From NCBI RefSeq assembly GCF_000718305.1, contig NZ_JOFQ01000005.1, forward strand, positions 248,001 to 312,000: a stretch of 64,000 nucleotides of DNA, given 5' to 3'. This DNA is from Streptomyces niger. Its GTDB lineage: Bacteria; Actinomycetota; Actinomycetes; Streptomycetales; Streptomycetaceae. The notes beneath the pieces are model-generated. The model ran no database searches. It saw only the letters and a program-made list of their open reading frames with translations, and was not told where the DNA came from. Shown piece after piece: positions 44,545 to 56,337 of this stretch. The translations under genes were made by a program, and so were the position numbers. How positions within the stretch are numbered: position 1 is the first letter of the stretch; every line of letters starts with the position of its first letter.

Positions 44545-44585
44545 ACCCGGACAGTCGTCAAGCCACGTTGACTCTCTGTCCGGGT
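44545..44585. terminator. Hairpin overlapping the end of the DUF2550 gene
   Basis: ACCCGGACAG (44545-44554) pairs with CTGTCCGGGT (44576-44585), with inner GTCAA/TTGAC pairing. The right arm is within the last DUF2550 codons. It likely ends transcripts from both convergent genes. Confidence 0.65.
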
Positions 44586-45025
44586 GGTGCCGCCTCCAGC
44601 CAGGCGAGGAAGCCGGTGAGCGCGTCCTCGCTCATCGCCAGCTCCAGGCGCGTGCCCCGATGCCGGCAGGCGAGGACGATGGAGTCGGAGAGCAGGGCCA
44701 GCTCCTCCTCGCCCTCCGGGCTGCGCCGCTCCAGTACCTCGATGGAGGCGCGCTCCAGGATGCGCCGTGGGCGGGGCGCATAGGAGAAGACCCGGAACCA
44801 CTCCACGCGGTCGCCGTTGTACCGGGCCACGCCGTAGATCCAGCCTTTGCCGCTGGGCTCGCCGTCCGGCGTCGTCACGGCCGCCGCGGCGGGCACGTCC
44901 CAGCGCAGGCTGCAGTCGAACGTGCCGCCGGACCGCTGGATCAGCCGCCGCCGCAGTCCGAAGACGAAGAGCCCCAGTAGTACCAGGACGACGACCGCGG
45001 CGCTCACACACAGAGCGAGGACCAT
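44558..45025 (-). CDS. DUF2550 family membrane-anchored protein
   Basis: A 155-residue protein with one N-terminal membrane helix (about 3-23) and a cytoplasmic or outer domain with GWIYGVARYNGDRVEWFRVFSY. The DUF2550 family is actinobacterial and is usually found next to atpC, but has no known function. The ATG at 45025 is preferred because AGGAGG lies nine bases upstream; the GTG at 45031 would be too close to it. Same strand as, and downstream of, the atp operon. Confidence 0.85.
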   Translation of the reverse strand: MVLALCVSAAVVVLVLLGLFVFGLRRRLIQRSGGTFDCSLRWDVPAAAAVTTPDGEPSGKGWIYGVARYNGDRVEWFRVFSYAPRPRRILERASIEVLERRSPEGEEELALLSDSIVLACRHRGTRLELAMSEDALTGFLAWLEAAPPGQRVNVA

Positions 45026-45070
45026 CTCCACCGACCTCCTCGCCTCGAATACGGTTACGCACCTGCATCG

Positions 45071-45120
45071 CCTCAGCCGCGGACCGCTCTGGAGAATTCC
45101 AGCGCAGCCCGCGGCTGAGG
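45071..45120 (-). terminator. Two-layer hairpin at the end of the atp operon
   Basis: A 12-bp perfect outer stem, CCTCAGCCGCGG with CCGCGGCTGAGG, encloses an inner CTGGA/TCCAG hairpin. It is 24 bp after atpC and upstream of the DUF2550 gene, so it should end or reduce atp transcription. Confidence 0.75.
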
Positions 45121-45143
45121 GTAAAGCTCGTCTGTGACGGGGT

Positions 45144-45527
45144 TCAGTGAACGCCTGTCACCGCACGCAGCCGGACATCGGCGCGGCGCTCGGCGGCCGC
45201 GTCGGCCTCCGACTTCGCACGCTCCAGGGCCCGCTCCGCGCGCTGGACATCGATCTCGTCCGACAGCTCGGCGATCTCCGCGAGCAGAGACAGCTTGTTG
45301 TCGGCGAACGAGATGAAGCCGCCGTGCACCGCGGCGACGACCGTGCCGTCCCCGCTTTCGCCGGTCGTACGAATCGTCACCGGACCGGACTCCAGCACGC
45401 CGAGCAGCGGCTGGTGACCGGGCATGACGCCGATGTCGCCCGACGAGGTGCGCGCGACGACCAGGCTGGCCTCGCCGGACCAGACCTGACGGTCCGCGGC
45501 GACCAACTCGACGTGCAGCTCAGCCAC
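45144..45527 (-). CDS. atpC: ATP synthase F1 epsilon subunit
   Basis: A 127-residue subunit of the central stalk. N-terminal beta-barrel (ELHVELVAADRQVWSGEASL, GDIGVMPGHQPLLGVLE) and a C-terminal helical hairpin rich in Glu/Arg. It is last in the operon. GTG 45527 with GGAG upstream is chosen over an ATG 7 codons before. A hairpin between atpD and this gene (45596-45621) may lower its expression relative to the rest. Confidence 0.96.
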   Translation of the reverse strand: MAELHVELVAADRQVWSGEASLVVARTSSGDIGVMPGHQPLLGVLESGPVTIRTTGESGDGTVVAAVHGGFISFADNKLSLLAEIAELSDEIDVQRAERALERAKSEADAAAERRADVRLRAVTGVH

Positions 45528-45595
45528 GATGGCTCCTCGGGTCTTCACCTGCCGGGAACAGCAGATGTCGGGTCAAATACTAGTGGGCGTCGGCA

Positions 45596-45621
45596 CCGGG
45601 GGCGGCCACGACCGCCCCCGG
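45596..45621 (-). terminator. Hairpin within the atp operon between atpD and atpC
   Basis: CCGGGGGCGG pairs with CCGCCCCCGG around CCACGA, in the 110-bp atpD-atpC gap. It looks like a terminator but lies inside an operon, so it may instead set mRNA stability or lower epsilon levels. Confidence 0.55.
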
Positions 45622-45637
45622 GACCGGAAGCCGGGGG

Positions 45638-48015
<2,378 letters not shown>

Positions 48016-48035
48016 GGATCAGGTCCCTTCCGTCG

Positions 48036-49628
48036 TCACTTGGCGGCGCTGACCGAAGCGTCCTCACCGAGCAGCTTGCCGTCCGAGGTCTCGAACTGCT
48101 GCTTGAAGGTGGAGACCGACTCGGTAAGGGCCTGGATGGTGTCGTCGGACATCTTGCCGCCCTCGACGATGCTGGTGAGCAGCTCCTTCTTCTCGCGGCC
48201 CATCCAGTCCAGGAGCTCGCGCTCGAAGCGGCGGATGTCCTCCACCGGGACGTCGTCCATCTTGCCGGTGGTACCGGCCCAGATGGAGACGACCTGCTCC
48301 TCGACGGGCATCGGCTGGTACTGGCCCTGCTTGAGCAGCTCGGTCATGCGCTGACCACGGGCGAGCTGGGCCTTGGAAGCGGCGTCCAGGTCGGAACCGA
48401 AGGCGGCGAACGCCTCCAGCTCACGGAACTGGGCGAGGTCCACGCGGAGCCGGCCGGAGACCTGCTTCATGGCCTTGTGCTGCGCGGAACCACCGACTCG
48501 GGAGACGGAGATACCGACGTTCAGCGCCGGGCGCTGGCCCGCGTTGAACAGGTCGGACTCCAGGAAGCACTGGCCGTCGGTGATGGAGATGACGTTGGTC
48601 GGAATGAACGCCGACACGTCGTTCGCCTTGGTCTCGACGATCGGCAGACCGGTCATCGAGCCGGCGCCCATGTCGTCCGACAGCTTCGCGCAACGCTCCA
48701 GCAGGCGCGAGTGCAGGTAGAAGACGTCGCCCGGGTAGGCCTCACGGCCCGGCGGACGGCGCAGCAGCAGCGACACGGCGCGGTAGGCGTCGGCCTGCTT
48801 CGACAGGTCGTCGAAGATGATCAGGACGTGCTTGCCCTGGTACATCCAGTGCTGGCCGATGGCGCTGCCGGTGTAGGGGGCGAGGTACTTGAAGCCCGCC
48901 GGGTCGGACGCCGGAGCCGCGACGATCGTCGTGTACTCCAGGGCGCCGGCCTCCTCCAGGGCGCCGCGCACGGACGCGATGGTGGAGCCCTTCTGGCCGA
49001 CCGCGACGTAGATGCAGCGGACCTGCTTGTTCGGGTCGCCCGAGCGCCAGTTGTCGCGCTGGTTGATGATGGTGTCGACGGCCAGCGCGGTCTTGCCGGT
49101 CTGGCGGTCGCCGATGATCAGCTGACGCTGACCGCGGCCGATCGGCACCATCGAGTCGACGGCCTTGTAGCCGGTCTGCATCGGCTCGTGGACCGACTTA
49201 CGGACCATGACGCCCGGAGCCTGCAGCTCCAGGGCGCGGCGGCCCTCGGACTCGATCTCGCCGAGGCCGTCGATCGGGTTGCCCAGCGGGTCGACGACGC
49301 GGCCGAGGTAGCCCTCGCCCACGGCGACCGAGAGCACCTCACCGGTGCGCTGCACCGGCTGGCCCTCCTCGATACCGCTGAACTCGCCGAGGACGACCGC
49401 ACCGATCTCGCGCTCTTCGAGGTTCAGCGCGAGGCCGAGGGTGCCGTCCTCGAACTTCAGCAGTTCGTTCGCCATCGCCGAGGGAAGACCCTCGACCTTC
49501 GCGATGCCGTCACCGGCCTCGCTGACCGTCCCGACCTCCTCGCGCGAGGCCGCGTCCGGCTTGTACGCCTGGACAAAGTTCTCCAGCGCGTCCCGGATCT
49601 CCTCCGGCCGGATCGTGAGCTCCGCCAT
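48036..49628 (-). CDS. atpA: ATP synthase F1 alpha subunit
   Basis: A 530-residue regulatory subunit. Walker [14 protein letters not shown] near 172, Walker [12 protein letters not shown], and the arginine finger region [11 protein letters not shown]. The N-terminus [14 protein letters not shown] contacts the delta subunit. Separated from atpH by a 153-bp gap with hairpins, larger than other gaps in the operon. Confidence 0.98.
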   Translation of the reverse strand: MAELTIRPEEIRDALENFVQAYKPDAASREEVGTVSEAGDGIAKVEGLPSAMANELLKFEDGTLGLALNLEEREIGAVVLGEFSGIEEGQPVQRTGEVLSVAVGEGYLGRVVDPLGNPIDGLGEIESEGRRALELQAPGVMVRKSVHEPMQTGYKAVDSMVPIGRGQRQLIIGDRQTGKTALAVDTIINQRDNWRSGDPNKQVRCIYVAVGQKGSTIASVRGALEEAGALEYTTIVAAPASDPAGFKYLAPYTGSAIGQHWMYQGKHVLIIFDDLSKQADAYRAVSLLLRRPPGREAYPGDVFYLHSRLLERCAKLSDDMGAGSMTGLPIVETKANDVSAFIPTNVISITDGQCFLESDLFNAGQRPALNVGISVSRVGGSAQHKAMKQVSGRLRVDLAQFRELEAFAAFGSDLDAASKAQLARGQRMTELLKQGQYQPMPVEEQVVSIWAGTTGKMDDVPVEDIRRFERELLDWMGREKKELLTSIVEGGKMSDDTIQALTESVSTFKQQFETSDGKLLGEDASVSAAK

Positions 49629-49697
49629 CTGGGTTCCCTGCTCTCCTTGTTGGGCCCGAAGTCTTCATGCGGGGTACGGTTCTCCCCCGCCGCAGGC

Positions 49698-49717
49698 AGG
49701 GGGCGGGTTCGCCCCCT
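49698..49717 (-). promoter_or_regulatory. Hairpins in the atpH-atpA gap
   Basis: AGGGGGCG pairs with CGCCCCCT around GGTT. The same G run can instead pair with CCCGCC at 49686-49691 (GGCGGG 49702-49707), giving two exclusive structures ahead of the atpA ribosome site. Possible control of alpha synthesis or mRNA processing; not proved. Confidence 0.35.
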
Positions 49718-49781
49718 TGATCTTTCCCTGCGTACGGCCCAACTCGGGCCGCTGCTCATGCTGTTGAGTTGGTTGGCTGTC

Positions 49782-50597
49782 TCAGCCGGCCATCCGCCGG
49801 GTCGCCTCGTCCAGGCGCTCGGAGATGGTGCCGTTGATGACCTCGTCACCGATGCGCACCTGCACGCCGCCGAGGACCTCGGGGTCCACGTCGAGGTTCA
49901 GGTGGACCTGCCGGCCGTACAGCGAGGTGAGGGCAGCGCCCAGGCGCTGCTTCTGGGTCTCGCTGATCGGCACCGCGGAGGTGACCACCGCGACCAGCCG
50001 GTCCCGGCGGTGCGCGGCCAGCTTGGCCAGGGCGTCCAGCCCCGCCTCCAGGCTACGGCCCCGCGGCTGTGCGACGAGTCGCACGACCAGGCGCTCGGTG
50101 ACCGGGTTCGCCCGGCCGCCCAGCAGCGAGCGGATCAGCCCGGCCTTGGCCGTGTCGTCCGCCCGGCGGTCGGTCAGTGCGGAACGCAGCTCGGCCGAGG
50201 AGGACACGATCCGGCCGAACCGGAACAGCTCGTCCTCCACGTCGTCGAGCGCCCCGGCCCGCTGCGCGGCGACGAGGTCGGCGCCGTACGCCAGCTCCTC
50301 GATGCCGTCCACCAGGTCGCGCGACTGCGACCAGCGGGAGCGGACCATGCCGGCGACCAGATCAACGGTCTCGCCGCCGACCTGGCTGCCCAGCAGACGC
50401 CCGGCCAGCTCGGCCTTGGCCTCGCCGGCCTGCGCCGGGTCGGTGAGGACCCGACGCAGCGACACCTCGCGGTCGAGCAGCGCGGTGACGGCAGCCAGCT
50501 CCTCGGCGAGCTTCGCCGCGTCGACGGAGGCGTTGTCCGTCAGCGCGTCGAGACGCTCCCGTGCGGAGGCCAGTGCCTCGCGGCTCGCTCCATTCAT
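49782..50597 (-). CDS. atpH: ATP synthase F1 delta subunit
   Basis: A 271-residue peripheral-stalk subunit, longer than the usual 180 residues, as common in actinobacteria where an N-terminal extension is present. The conserved C-terminal OSCP segment is GGVQVRIGDEVINGTISERLDEATRRM. It links the b subunit to the F1 head. Its ATG at 50597 overlaps the atpF stop (ATGA at 50594). Confidence 0.96.
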   Translation of the reverse strand: MNGASREALASARERLDALTDNASVDAAKLAEELAAVTALLDREVSLRRVLTDPAQAGEAKAELAGRLLGSQVGGETVDLVAGMVRSRWSQSRDLVDGIEELAYGADLVAAQRAGALDDVEDELFRFGRIVSSSAELRSALTDRRADDTAKAGLIRSLLGGRANPVTERLVVRLVAQPRGRSLEAGLDALAKLAAHRRDRLVAVVTSAVPISETQKQRLGAALTSLYGRQVHLNLDVDPEVLGGVQVRIGDEVINGTISERLDEATRRMAG

Positions 50598-51166
50598 CGG
50601 CCGGCCTCGGCCTTCGCCGTGTCGGTCGCCGACTTCGCCTCGAGCTCGTCGAGGAAGCGGTCGATCGTGCGGCTCTGCCGGGCGTGGTCCTCCAGGGACT
50701 CACCGACGAGCTTGCCGGCCAGGTCGGTGGCGAGCTTGCCCACGTCCTGGCGCAGCGTGTGCGCGGCCTGCTTCCGGTCCGCCTCGATCTGGGCGTGACC
50801 GGCGGCGATGATCTCCTCACGCTGCCGCTGGCCTTCCGCGCGCATCTCGGCGATGAGCGCGGCACCCTGCTCCTGCGCCTCCTGGCGCAGACGCGCGGCC
50901 TCGTGGCGGGCGTCGGCGAGCTGGGCCCGGTAGTCCTCCAGGACCTGCTGGGCCTCGGCCTGAGCGGCCTCCGCCTTCTCCATGCCGCCTTCGATCGCCG
51001 CACGGCGCTCGTCCAGAACCTTGTTGATGTTCGGGAGGAGCTTCTTGGCGAGGAAGCCGAAGACGAGGAAGAAGGCGATCAGGCCGATGACAAGCTCTGG
51101 GATCGGCGGAACGAGCGGGTTCTCAGGAACCTCGACCTCGCTCGCCAGGGTGACCAGGGCGTTCAC
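50594..51166 (-). CDS. atpF: ATP synthase F0 b subunit
   Basis: A 190-residue peripheral-stalk subunit with an N-terminal membrane helix (about 24-43, ELVIGLIAFFLVFGFLAK) and a long charged coiled coil. Starts at GTG 51166 with GGAAGG upstream. It holds the alpha3beta3 head still against the turning c-ring. Stop overlaps atpH. Confidence 0.96.
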   Translation of the reverse strand: MNALVTLASEVEVPENPLVPPIPELVIGLIAFFLVFGFLAKKLLPNINKVLDERRAAIEGGMEKAEAAQAEAQQVLEDYRAQLADARHEAARLRQEAQEQGAALIAEMRAEGQRQREEIIAAGHAQIEADRKQAAHTLRQDVGKLATDLAGKLVGESLEDHARQSRTIDRFLDELEAKSATDTAKAEAGR

Positions 51167-51208
51167 ATCAATGCCTTCCGTCTAAGGGGTTCGTCGATGT
51201 GGCTCGGT

Positions 51209-51538
<330 letters not shown>

Positions 51539-52354
51539 TCAGTGGTGCTCGGCGAGCGCGCCCTGGACGTAGTTGCAGGCCAGCAGGACGAAGATGTACG
51601 CCTGAACAGCCTGGATGAAGAGCTCGAAGGCGGTCATCAGGATGGTCATCACGAACGAGGCGCCGGCGTAGACGATGCCCACACCGTTCAGCAGGTACCA
51701 GCTGGCGATGGTGAACATCACGATCAGCATGTGGCCCGCGAACATGTTGGCGAACAGTCGCACCGCGTGCGTGAAGGGCCGGATGATCAGGTTCGAGAGG
51801 AGCTCGATGACCATCAGCAGCGGGAGGACCCAGCCGAGCGACTTGTCGTAGCCGGAGAAGTTCTTGAAGGCGCCGACGAAGCCGTGCTTCTTGAAGGTGA
51901 GGCCCACCCACAGGAGCCAGACCAGGAGGGCCAGGCCCGCGGGGAACGCGATGACCGAGGTCACCGGGAACTGGGCGACCGGAATGATCGACCAGAGGTT
52001 CATGATCCACACGAAGAAGAACAGCGAGACCATGAAGGGGACGTACTTCTCGCCCTCCTTCTTGCCGAGCGCGTCGTACACGAGCCCGCGGCGCACGAAG
52101 TCGTAACCCGCTTCGCCGATCATCTGCAGCTTGCCCGGCACGACCTTCGCCCGGCCGAATGCGGCCCAGAAGAACCACACGACGACGACCGTGCTCAGCA
52201 GGGCCAGCAGCATCGGCTTGTTGAAGTTGAAGCTGCCGATCGAGAAGAGCGGATCGAAGACGAACGAGTGCAGGCCGGGAGCCTCGAAGCCACACCCTGG
52301 AATGAAGAGGTGGCACTCGGTGTTAAAGGCGAGCGTATTCATGTCAGCACTCAC
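51539..52354 (-). CDS. atpB: ATP synthase F0 a subunit
   Basis: A 271-residue membrane subunit with five to six helices. The proton-channel arginine is in THAVRLFANMFAGH, and ELFIQAVQAYIFVLL is the end segment. The GTG at 52354 (SADMNTLAF) is chosen because AAGGAG lies eight bases ahead; the ATG at 52342 is too far from it. It makes the proton path with the c-ring. Confidence 0.96.
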   Translation of the reverse strand: MSADMNTLAFNTECHLFIPGCGFEAPGLHSFVFDPLFSIGSFNFNKPMLLALLSTVVVVWFFWAAFGRAKVVPGKLQMIGEAGYDFVRRGLVYDALGKKEGEKYVPFMVSLFFFVWIMNLWSIIPVAQFPVTSVIAFPAGLALLVWLLWVGLTFKKHGFVGAFKNFSGYDKSLGWVLPLLMVIELLSNLIIRPFTHAVRLFANMFAGHMLIVMFTIASWYLLNGVGIVYAGASFVMTILMTAFELFIQAVQAYIFVLLACNYVQGALAEHH

Positions 52355-52618
52355 CGCGAGCTCCTTCAGCGTGGCGCATAGGTACGGCAACCTCGTTGTG
52401 TCGGCGCGGCGTTGATCCGCGGAACGGCACTGGACTGGTCTTACGGATTTGGGGGCGGCATATCGGCACTGGGCCGGTTCGCATCACAGGCGGGGGCCAC
52501 AGGAGGTGTTCGTCCTGCCCCGGGGGACTCGGGAGCCGCGCCGCCTGCGCCAACTGTGCCGCAGATGGCACCGGACGATAGCAGGCTTCCACAGCTGCGT
52601 TTATCCCGGCCCTACGTC

Positions 52619-53056
52619 TCACGGCGTGGACCCCGCCGTTTCCGCGCGCTTGGCTTCGGCGGCTTCGGGGTCGACGTAGAGAATCTTCGCCTTCATGTAC
52701 CCGCGGGCCTGTGCGGCGATCCACACGAGAGTCGCGGCGAGCAGCGAGAACGCGAACGCCTTGGTGTCGAAAAGGGAAGTGTCCTTGAACGCCAACAGGA
52801 AGACCGCGACGAACAGGATCTGCACGGCGTACAGCAGCAGCCCCATCATCTGGAACAGCCCGGGGTACTTCTTCGCGGTCTGCTGGAGGACGACGAGGCT
52901 GAGGCCCATCACAAAGAGCACCAGCGCCACACCGACCACGGCGCCGAGCGCACCCTTCCCGCCGGCGACCAGCGCACTGACGACGGCGGCGAGGGCACCG
53001 ACGACAAGCGTCGGAACGAGGGCACGAAGAAAAAGGCGAGCGTCATGTGACTGCAT
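52619..53056 (-). CDS. atpI: AtpI-like membrane protein
   Basis: A 145-residue protein with four membrane helices (about 10-28, 36-56, 70-88, 98-117), beginning MQSHDARLFLRALVPTL. At the first place of the operon it corresponds to AtpI, which helps c-ring assembly or magnesium handling. Sequence is poorly conserved, so identity rests mainly on position. It is followed by a 264-bp gap before atpB. Confidence 0.85.
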   Translation of the reverse strand: MQSHDARLFLRALVPTLVVGALAAVVSALVAGGKGALGAVVGVALVLFVMGLSLVVLQQTAKKYPGLFQMMGLLLYAVQILFVAVFLLAFKDTSLFDTKAFAFSLLAATLVWIAAQARGYMKAKILYVDPEAAEAKRAETAGSTP

Positions 53057-53380
53057 GGCGGCGCTCCGGCGGGGTGGGGGCAGGTGTGCTCGCGGACGAG
53101 CGTAGACCCGGCACGACGGCGAGCTGACGAGCTGACGAGCCGAATGGTCTGTCCGACTCGGGACTTACGGCTCTATCACCGGGTCTCGTGAACGGTATCA
53201 CAAACTATTTGATGAGGTCTTTACCTACTTCGTGTGCTACCTGTCACACGTGAGCAGTACCCCGCGCGTTGGTGCACTGACGGTCGCCACTTTGTGTGCT
53301 ATGCGCACGGAATCGTCCGATTTTCAGTGTGGCGAACATAATGTCGAACGCGTATCAAGAAAATTTCCGGAACCTGCGCT
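53057..53380 (-). other. atp operon promoter region, 324 bp, AT-rich
   Basis: This gap between the MraY-family gene and atpI is distinctly richer in A and T than its surroundings. It holds the Rex-like operator at 53186-53203 and a tandem GAGCTGAC (53121-53136). No small gene is apparent. The start of the atp transcript is expected here, but no clear -10/-35 pair can be named. Confidence 0.6.
53186..53203. promoter_or_regulatory. Rex operator (ROP)-like site upstream of atpI
   Basis: On the minus strand TTGTGATACCGTTCACGA matches 12 of 14 defined positions of the Rex consensus TTGTGAA-N4-TTCACAA. Rex senses the NADH/NAD+ ratio and controls respiratory genes in Streptomyces; the atp operon is recalled among its targets. 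The site is 130 bp before atpI. Confidence 0.7.
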
Positions 53381-54745
53381 TCAGTGCCGACTGTCGACCC
53401 GTCGCCAGTCCTGGAACCGGGACCGGTCGCCGATCGCGGTGGCGCCGTGCAGCCCGGCCGGCACCGGTTCCGGCGCCTCCTCCCCCGATGCCGCCGCGTC
53501 CGCGGAGCCGGCTTCGGAAGCCGCGCCGTCCGTGTCGTTCATGTTGTCCGCACCGGCCGCCGCGGTCCGCCGCCGGTACCGCGGCGGCACCATCCGCTCC
53601 GCCCAGCGCGGCGCCCGCGGCGTGAACCGGGGCAGCAGCAGGAGCCCCAGGCCCACCGCGCTCAGCGCGACGATGCCCAGGACGATCCATACGCTGGCGT
53701 TGTTCACCGAGTACGCGACCGCGCCGAACGCGATGAGCGCCGACCAGAAGTACATGATCAGCACCGCGCGGCTGTGCGAGTGCCCGATCTCCAGCAGCCG
53801 GTGGTGCAGGTGGCCGCGGTCGGCCGTGAACGGCGACTGGCCGTTCCAGGTGCGCCGCACGATCGCCAGGACGAGGTCGGCGAAGGGCACCGCGATGATG
53901 GTCAGCGGCAGCAGCAGCGGGATGTAAACCGGCACCATCGTGTGCACCGCGAGCCGCTCGGAGCCGGCGAACAGCTGCATCGCGTCGGGGTCCACCTGGC
54001 CGGTGACGGAGATCGCGCCCGCGGCCAGCACCAGCCCGATCAGCATCGAGCCCGAGTCGCCCATGAAGATCCGCGCCGGGTGCATGTTGTGCGGCAGGAA
54101 GCCCAGGCACATGCCCATCAGGATCGCCGCGAAGAGGGAGGCGGGCGCCGCCGCCTCCAGGCCGTAGCCGTACCAGATGCGGTATGCGTACATGAAGAAC
54201 GCGGCGGCCGCGATGCACACCATGCCGGAGGCGAGGCCGTCCAGGCCGTCGACGAAGTTCACCGCATTGATGGTGATGACGACCAGCGCGACGGTGAGCA
54301 GCGTGCCCTGCATGGGGGTCAGCGAGACCGTGCCGACGCCGGGCACCGGGATCCACAGGATGGTCAGACCCTGCAGGACCATCACGCCCGCGGCGATCAT
54401 CTGCCCGCCGAGCTTGATGAGCGCGTCCACGCCCCACTTGTCGTCCAGGACGCCGAGGATCCAGATCAGCGCGGCGCCCGAGAGGAGCGCGCGCGGCTCG
54501 TTGGAGAACTCGAAGACGCTCTTGATGTTCGTGAAGTGGGCGGAGACGAGCAGACCCGCGCACAGACCGCCGAACATCGCGATGCCGCCGAGCCGCGGCG
54601 TCGGTTCGCGGTGCACGTCGCGGGCGCGGATCTCCGGCATCGCGCCGGCCGCGATCGCGAACTTCCGTACCGGCCCGGTCAGCAGGTAAGTGACCGCGGC
54701 CGTGACGCACAGCGTCAGCAGGTATTCACGCACGGGCTGCCCCAT
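53381..54745 (-). CDS. MraY/WecA/TagO-family glycosyl-1-phosphate transferase
   Basis: A 454-residue polytopic membrane enzyme with about ten helices. Motifs: DVHREPTPRLGGIAMFGGL, NAVNFVDGLDGLASG (metal-binding Asp), GDSGSMLIGL, and the DRGHLHHRLLEIGHS sugar-recognition His cluster typical of WecA. It puts a sugar-1-phosphate on undecaprenyl phosphate, starting a wall polymer such as teichoic acid or arabinogalactan-like glycan. The tail after 360 is polar and acidic. It lies upstream of the atp operon, same strand, and downstream of glyA by 99 bp. Confidence 0.92.
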   Translation of the reverse strand: MGQPVREYLLTLCVTAAVTYLLTGPVRKFAIAAGAMPEIRARDVHREPTPRLGGIAMFGGLCAGLLVSAHFTNIKSVFEFSNEPRALLSGAALIWILGVLDDKWGVDALIKLGGQMIAAGVMVLQGLTILWIPVPGVGTVSLTPMQGTLLTVALVVITINAVNFVDGLDGLASGMVCIAAAAFFMYAYRIWYGYGLEAAAPASLFAAILMGMCLGFLPHNMHPARIFMGDSGSMLIGLVLAAGAISVTGQVDPDAMQLFAGSERLAVHTMVPVYIPLLLPLTIIAVPFADLVLAIVRRTWNGQSPFTADRGHLHHRLLEIGHSHSRAVLIMYFWSALIAFGAVAYSVNNASVWIVLGIVALSAVGLGLLLLPRFTPRAPRWAERMVPPRYRRRTAAAGADNMNDTDGAASEAGSADAAASGEEAPEPVPAGLHGATAIGDRSRFQDWRRVDSRH

Positions 54746-54844
54746 TGGTATCGCTGGCCATCACAGCCACACACCATATGCGTGTCCGCCCCTCAGCCGT
54801 GAATGTAGGTAAGGACGTTCCTCGCGCGCGAGTGGTTCCCCGAT

Positions 54845-56191
54845 TCAGGCCGGTGGGGGATATGGCGGGAAGTTCCGGACCAGTTCCGTGGTGGCTGCAC
54901 GGACCGCGCCGTCCTCCCGCAGTGCCGCTCCGATCAGCGCCCCGATGCGTGCCATCTCCCCTTCTCCCATCCCCTGCGTGGACACGGCGGCGGTGCCCAG
55001 CCGGATGCCGGTCCTGCGCGTCGCGGCGTCCACCGGGCCGGGCAGCGCGCAGGTGTCCAGGACGATGCCGGCCGCGGCCAGCCGCCCGCGCGCCGTCCGG
55101 GCTTCCAGCCCCAGCGGCGCGGTGTCCGCGGTGATCAGGTGCGTGTCGGTGCCCCCCGTGGTGACCGCAAGGCCCTCGTCCTGGAGCGCCGCGGCGAGCG
55201 CCCGCGCGTTGGCCGTCACCCGATGGGCATACGCCGCGAACGCCGGCCTCGACGCCTCCCCGAAGGCGACCGCCTTCGCCGCGACCGTGTGCATCTGCGC
55301 ACCGCCCTGGGTGAACGGGAACACCGCCCGGTCGATCCGCTCGGCCAGGTCGGCGCCGCACAGGATCATGCCGCCGCGCGGGCCCCGCAGGACCTTGTGC
55401 GTGGTCGCGCACACCACGTCGGCGTACGGCACCGGGTTCGGCGCCGCTCCCCCGGCCACCAGCCCGATGGGGTGCGCGGCGTCCGCGATGAGGTACGCGC
55501 CCACCTCGTCGGCGATCTCCCGAAAGGCCGCGTAGTCGATGTGGCGCGGATACGAGATGGAGCCGCAGACGACGGCCTTCGGGCGGCGCCGCACCGCCAG
55601 CTCCCGGATGGCCCGGTAGTCCAGCAGCCCGGTGTCCGGATTCACGCCGTAGCCCGCGAAGTCGAACCAGCGGCCGGAGAAGTTCGCCGGCGAGCCGTGC
55701 GTCAGATGGCCGCCGTGCGGCAGCGCCATCGCCAGCACGCTGTCCCCGGGGCGCAGCAGCGCGGCGTAGGCGGCCAGCACCGCCGAAGAGCCGCTGTGGG
55801 CCTGCACGTTGGCGTGCTCGGCGCCGAAGAGGGCCTTGGCGCGCTCCACGGCCGTTCGCTCGGCGAAGTCCACCAGCTCGCAGCCGCCGTGGTGGCGGGC
55901 GCCCGGATAGCCCTCGGCGTACTTGTTGGCGAGCGGGGAGCCGAGCGCGGCCAGTACGGCGGGCGAGGTGAAGTTCTCCGCGGCGATCAGCTGGAGGCCC
56001 GCCGCCTGCCGGGCGCTCTCGCCGAGCAGCGCGTCGGCGATCTGCGGGTCCTGGGCGCGCAGCTGGTCGAAGCCCGGCCCGCCCCAGGGCGCTGCGGTGG
56101 CCACGGGCCCGGGCGGCCGTCCGTCGCTCTGCTGCCGGACCGGCCGGGTGTGTGGGGTGGCGCTGCGGGTGGACGCGGGAGTCGCTGACAT
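54845..56191 (-). CDS. glyA: Serine hydroxymethyltransferase
   Basis: A 448-residue PLP enzyme. The cofactor lysine is in VCATTHKVLRGPRGG; substrate residues lie in EGYPGARHHGG and ANVQAHSGSSA. It converts serine and tetrahydrofolate to glycine and methylene-tetrahydrofolate. The N-terminal 40 residues are Pro/Arg-rich and extra. It may be a second glyA, as Streptomyces often have two; the motif TTHKVLRGPRGG is normal. Followed by the MraY-family gene on the same strand. Confidence 0.92.
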   Translation of the reverse strand: MSATPASTRSATPHTRPVRQQSDGRPPGPVATAAPWGGPGFDQLRAQDPQIADALLGESARQAAGLQLIAAENFTSPAVLAALGSPLANKYAEGYPGARHHGGCELVDFAERTAVERAKALFGAEHANVQAHSGSSAVLAAYAALLRPGDSVLAMALPHGGHLTHGSPANFSGRWFDFAGYGVNPDTGLLDYRAIRELAVRRRPKAVVCGSISYPRHIDYAAFREIADEVGAYLIADAAHPIGLVAGGAAPNPVPYADVVCATTHKVLRGPRGGMILCGADLAERIDRAVFPFTQGGAQMHTVAAKAVAFGEASRPAFAAYAHRVTANARALAAALQDEGLAVTTGGTDTHLITADTAPLGLEARTARGRLAAAGIVLDTCALPGPVDAATRRTGIRLGTAAVSTQGMGEGEMARIGALIGAALREDGAVRAATTELVRNFPPYPPPA

Positions 56192-56337
56192 CGCTCGCTC
56201 CGGGCCTCGTACGGGGGACGTACGTCCAATGTAGGCGCGGAACGGCGCTCAGGCGCGGTGTACGGCGTGACGGGGCGGCCGGGCGGGTGGTGGCGGGCTG
56301 ATACGGCCAGCCGGCGGGCAGGGCGGCACAGGGCCGC

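Noticed and set aside
53121..53140. GAGCTGAC tandem repeat in the atp leader as an operator
   Set aside because: Only two full 8-bp copies, no symmetry and no matching site elsewhere in the window; kept only as a remark in the region entry.
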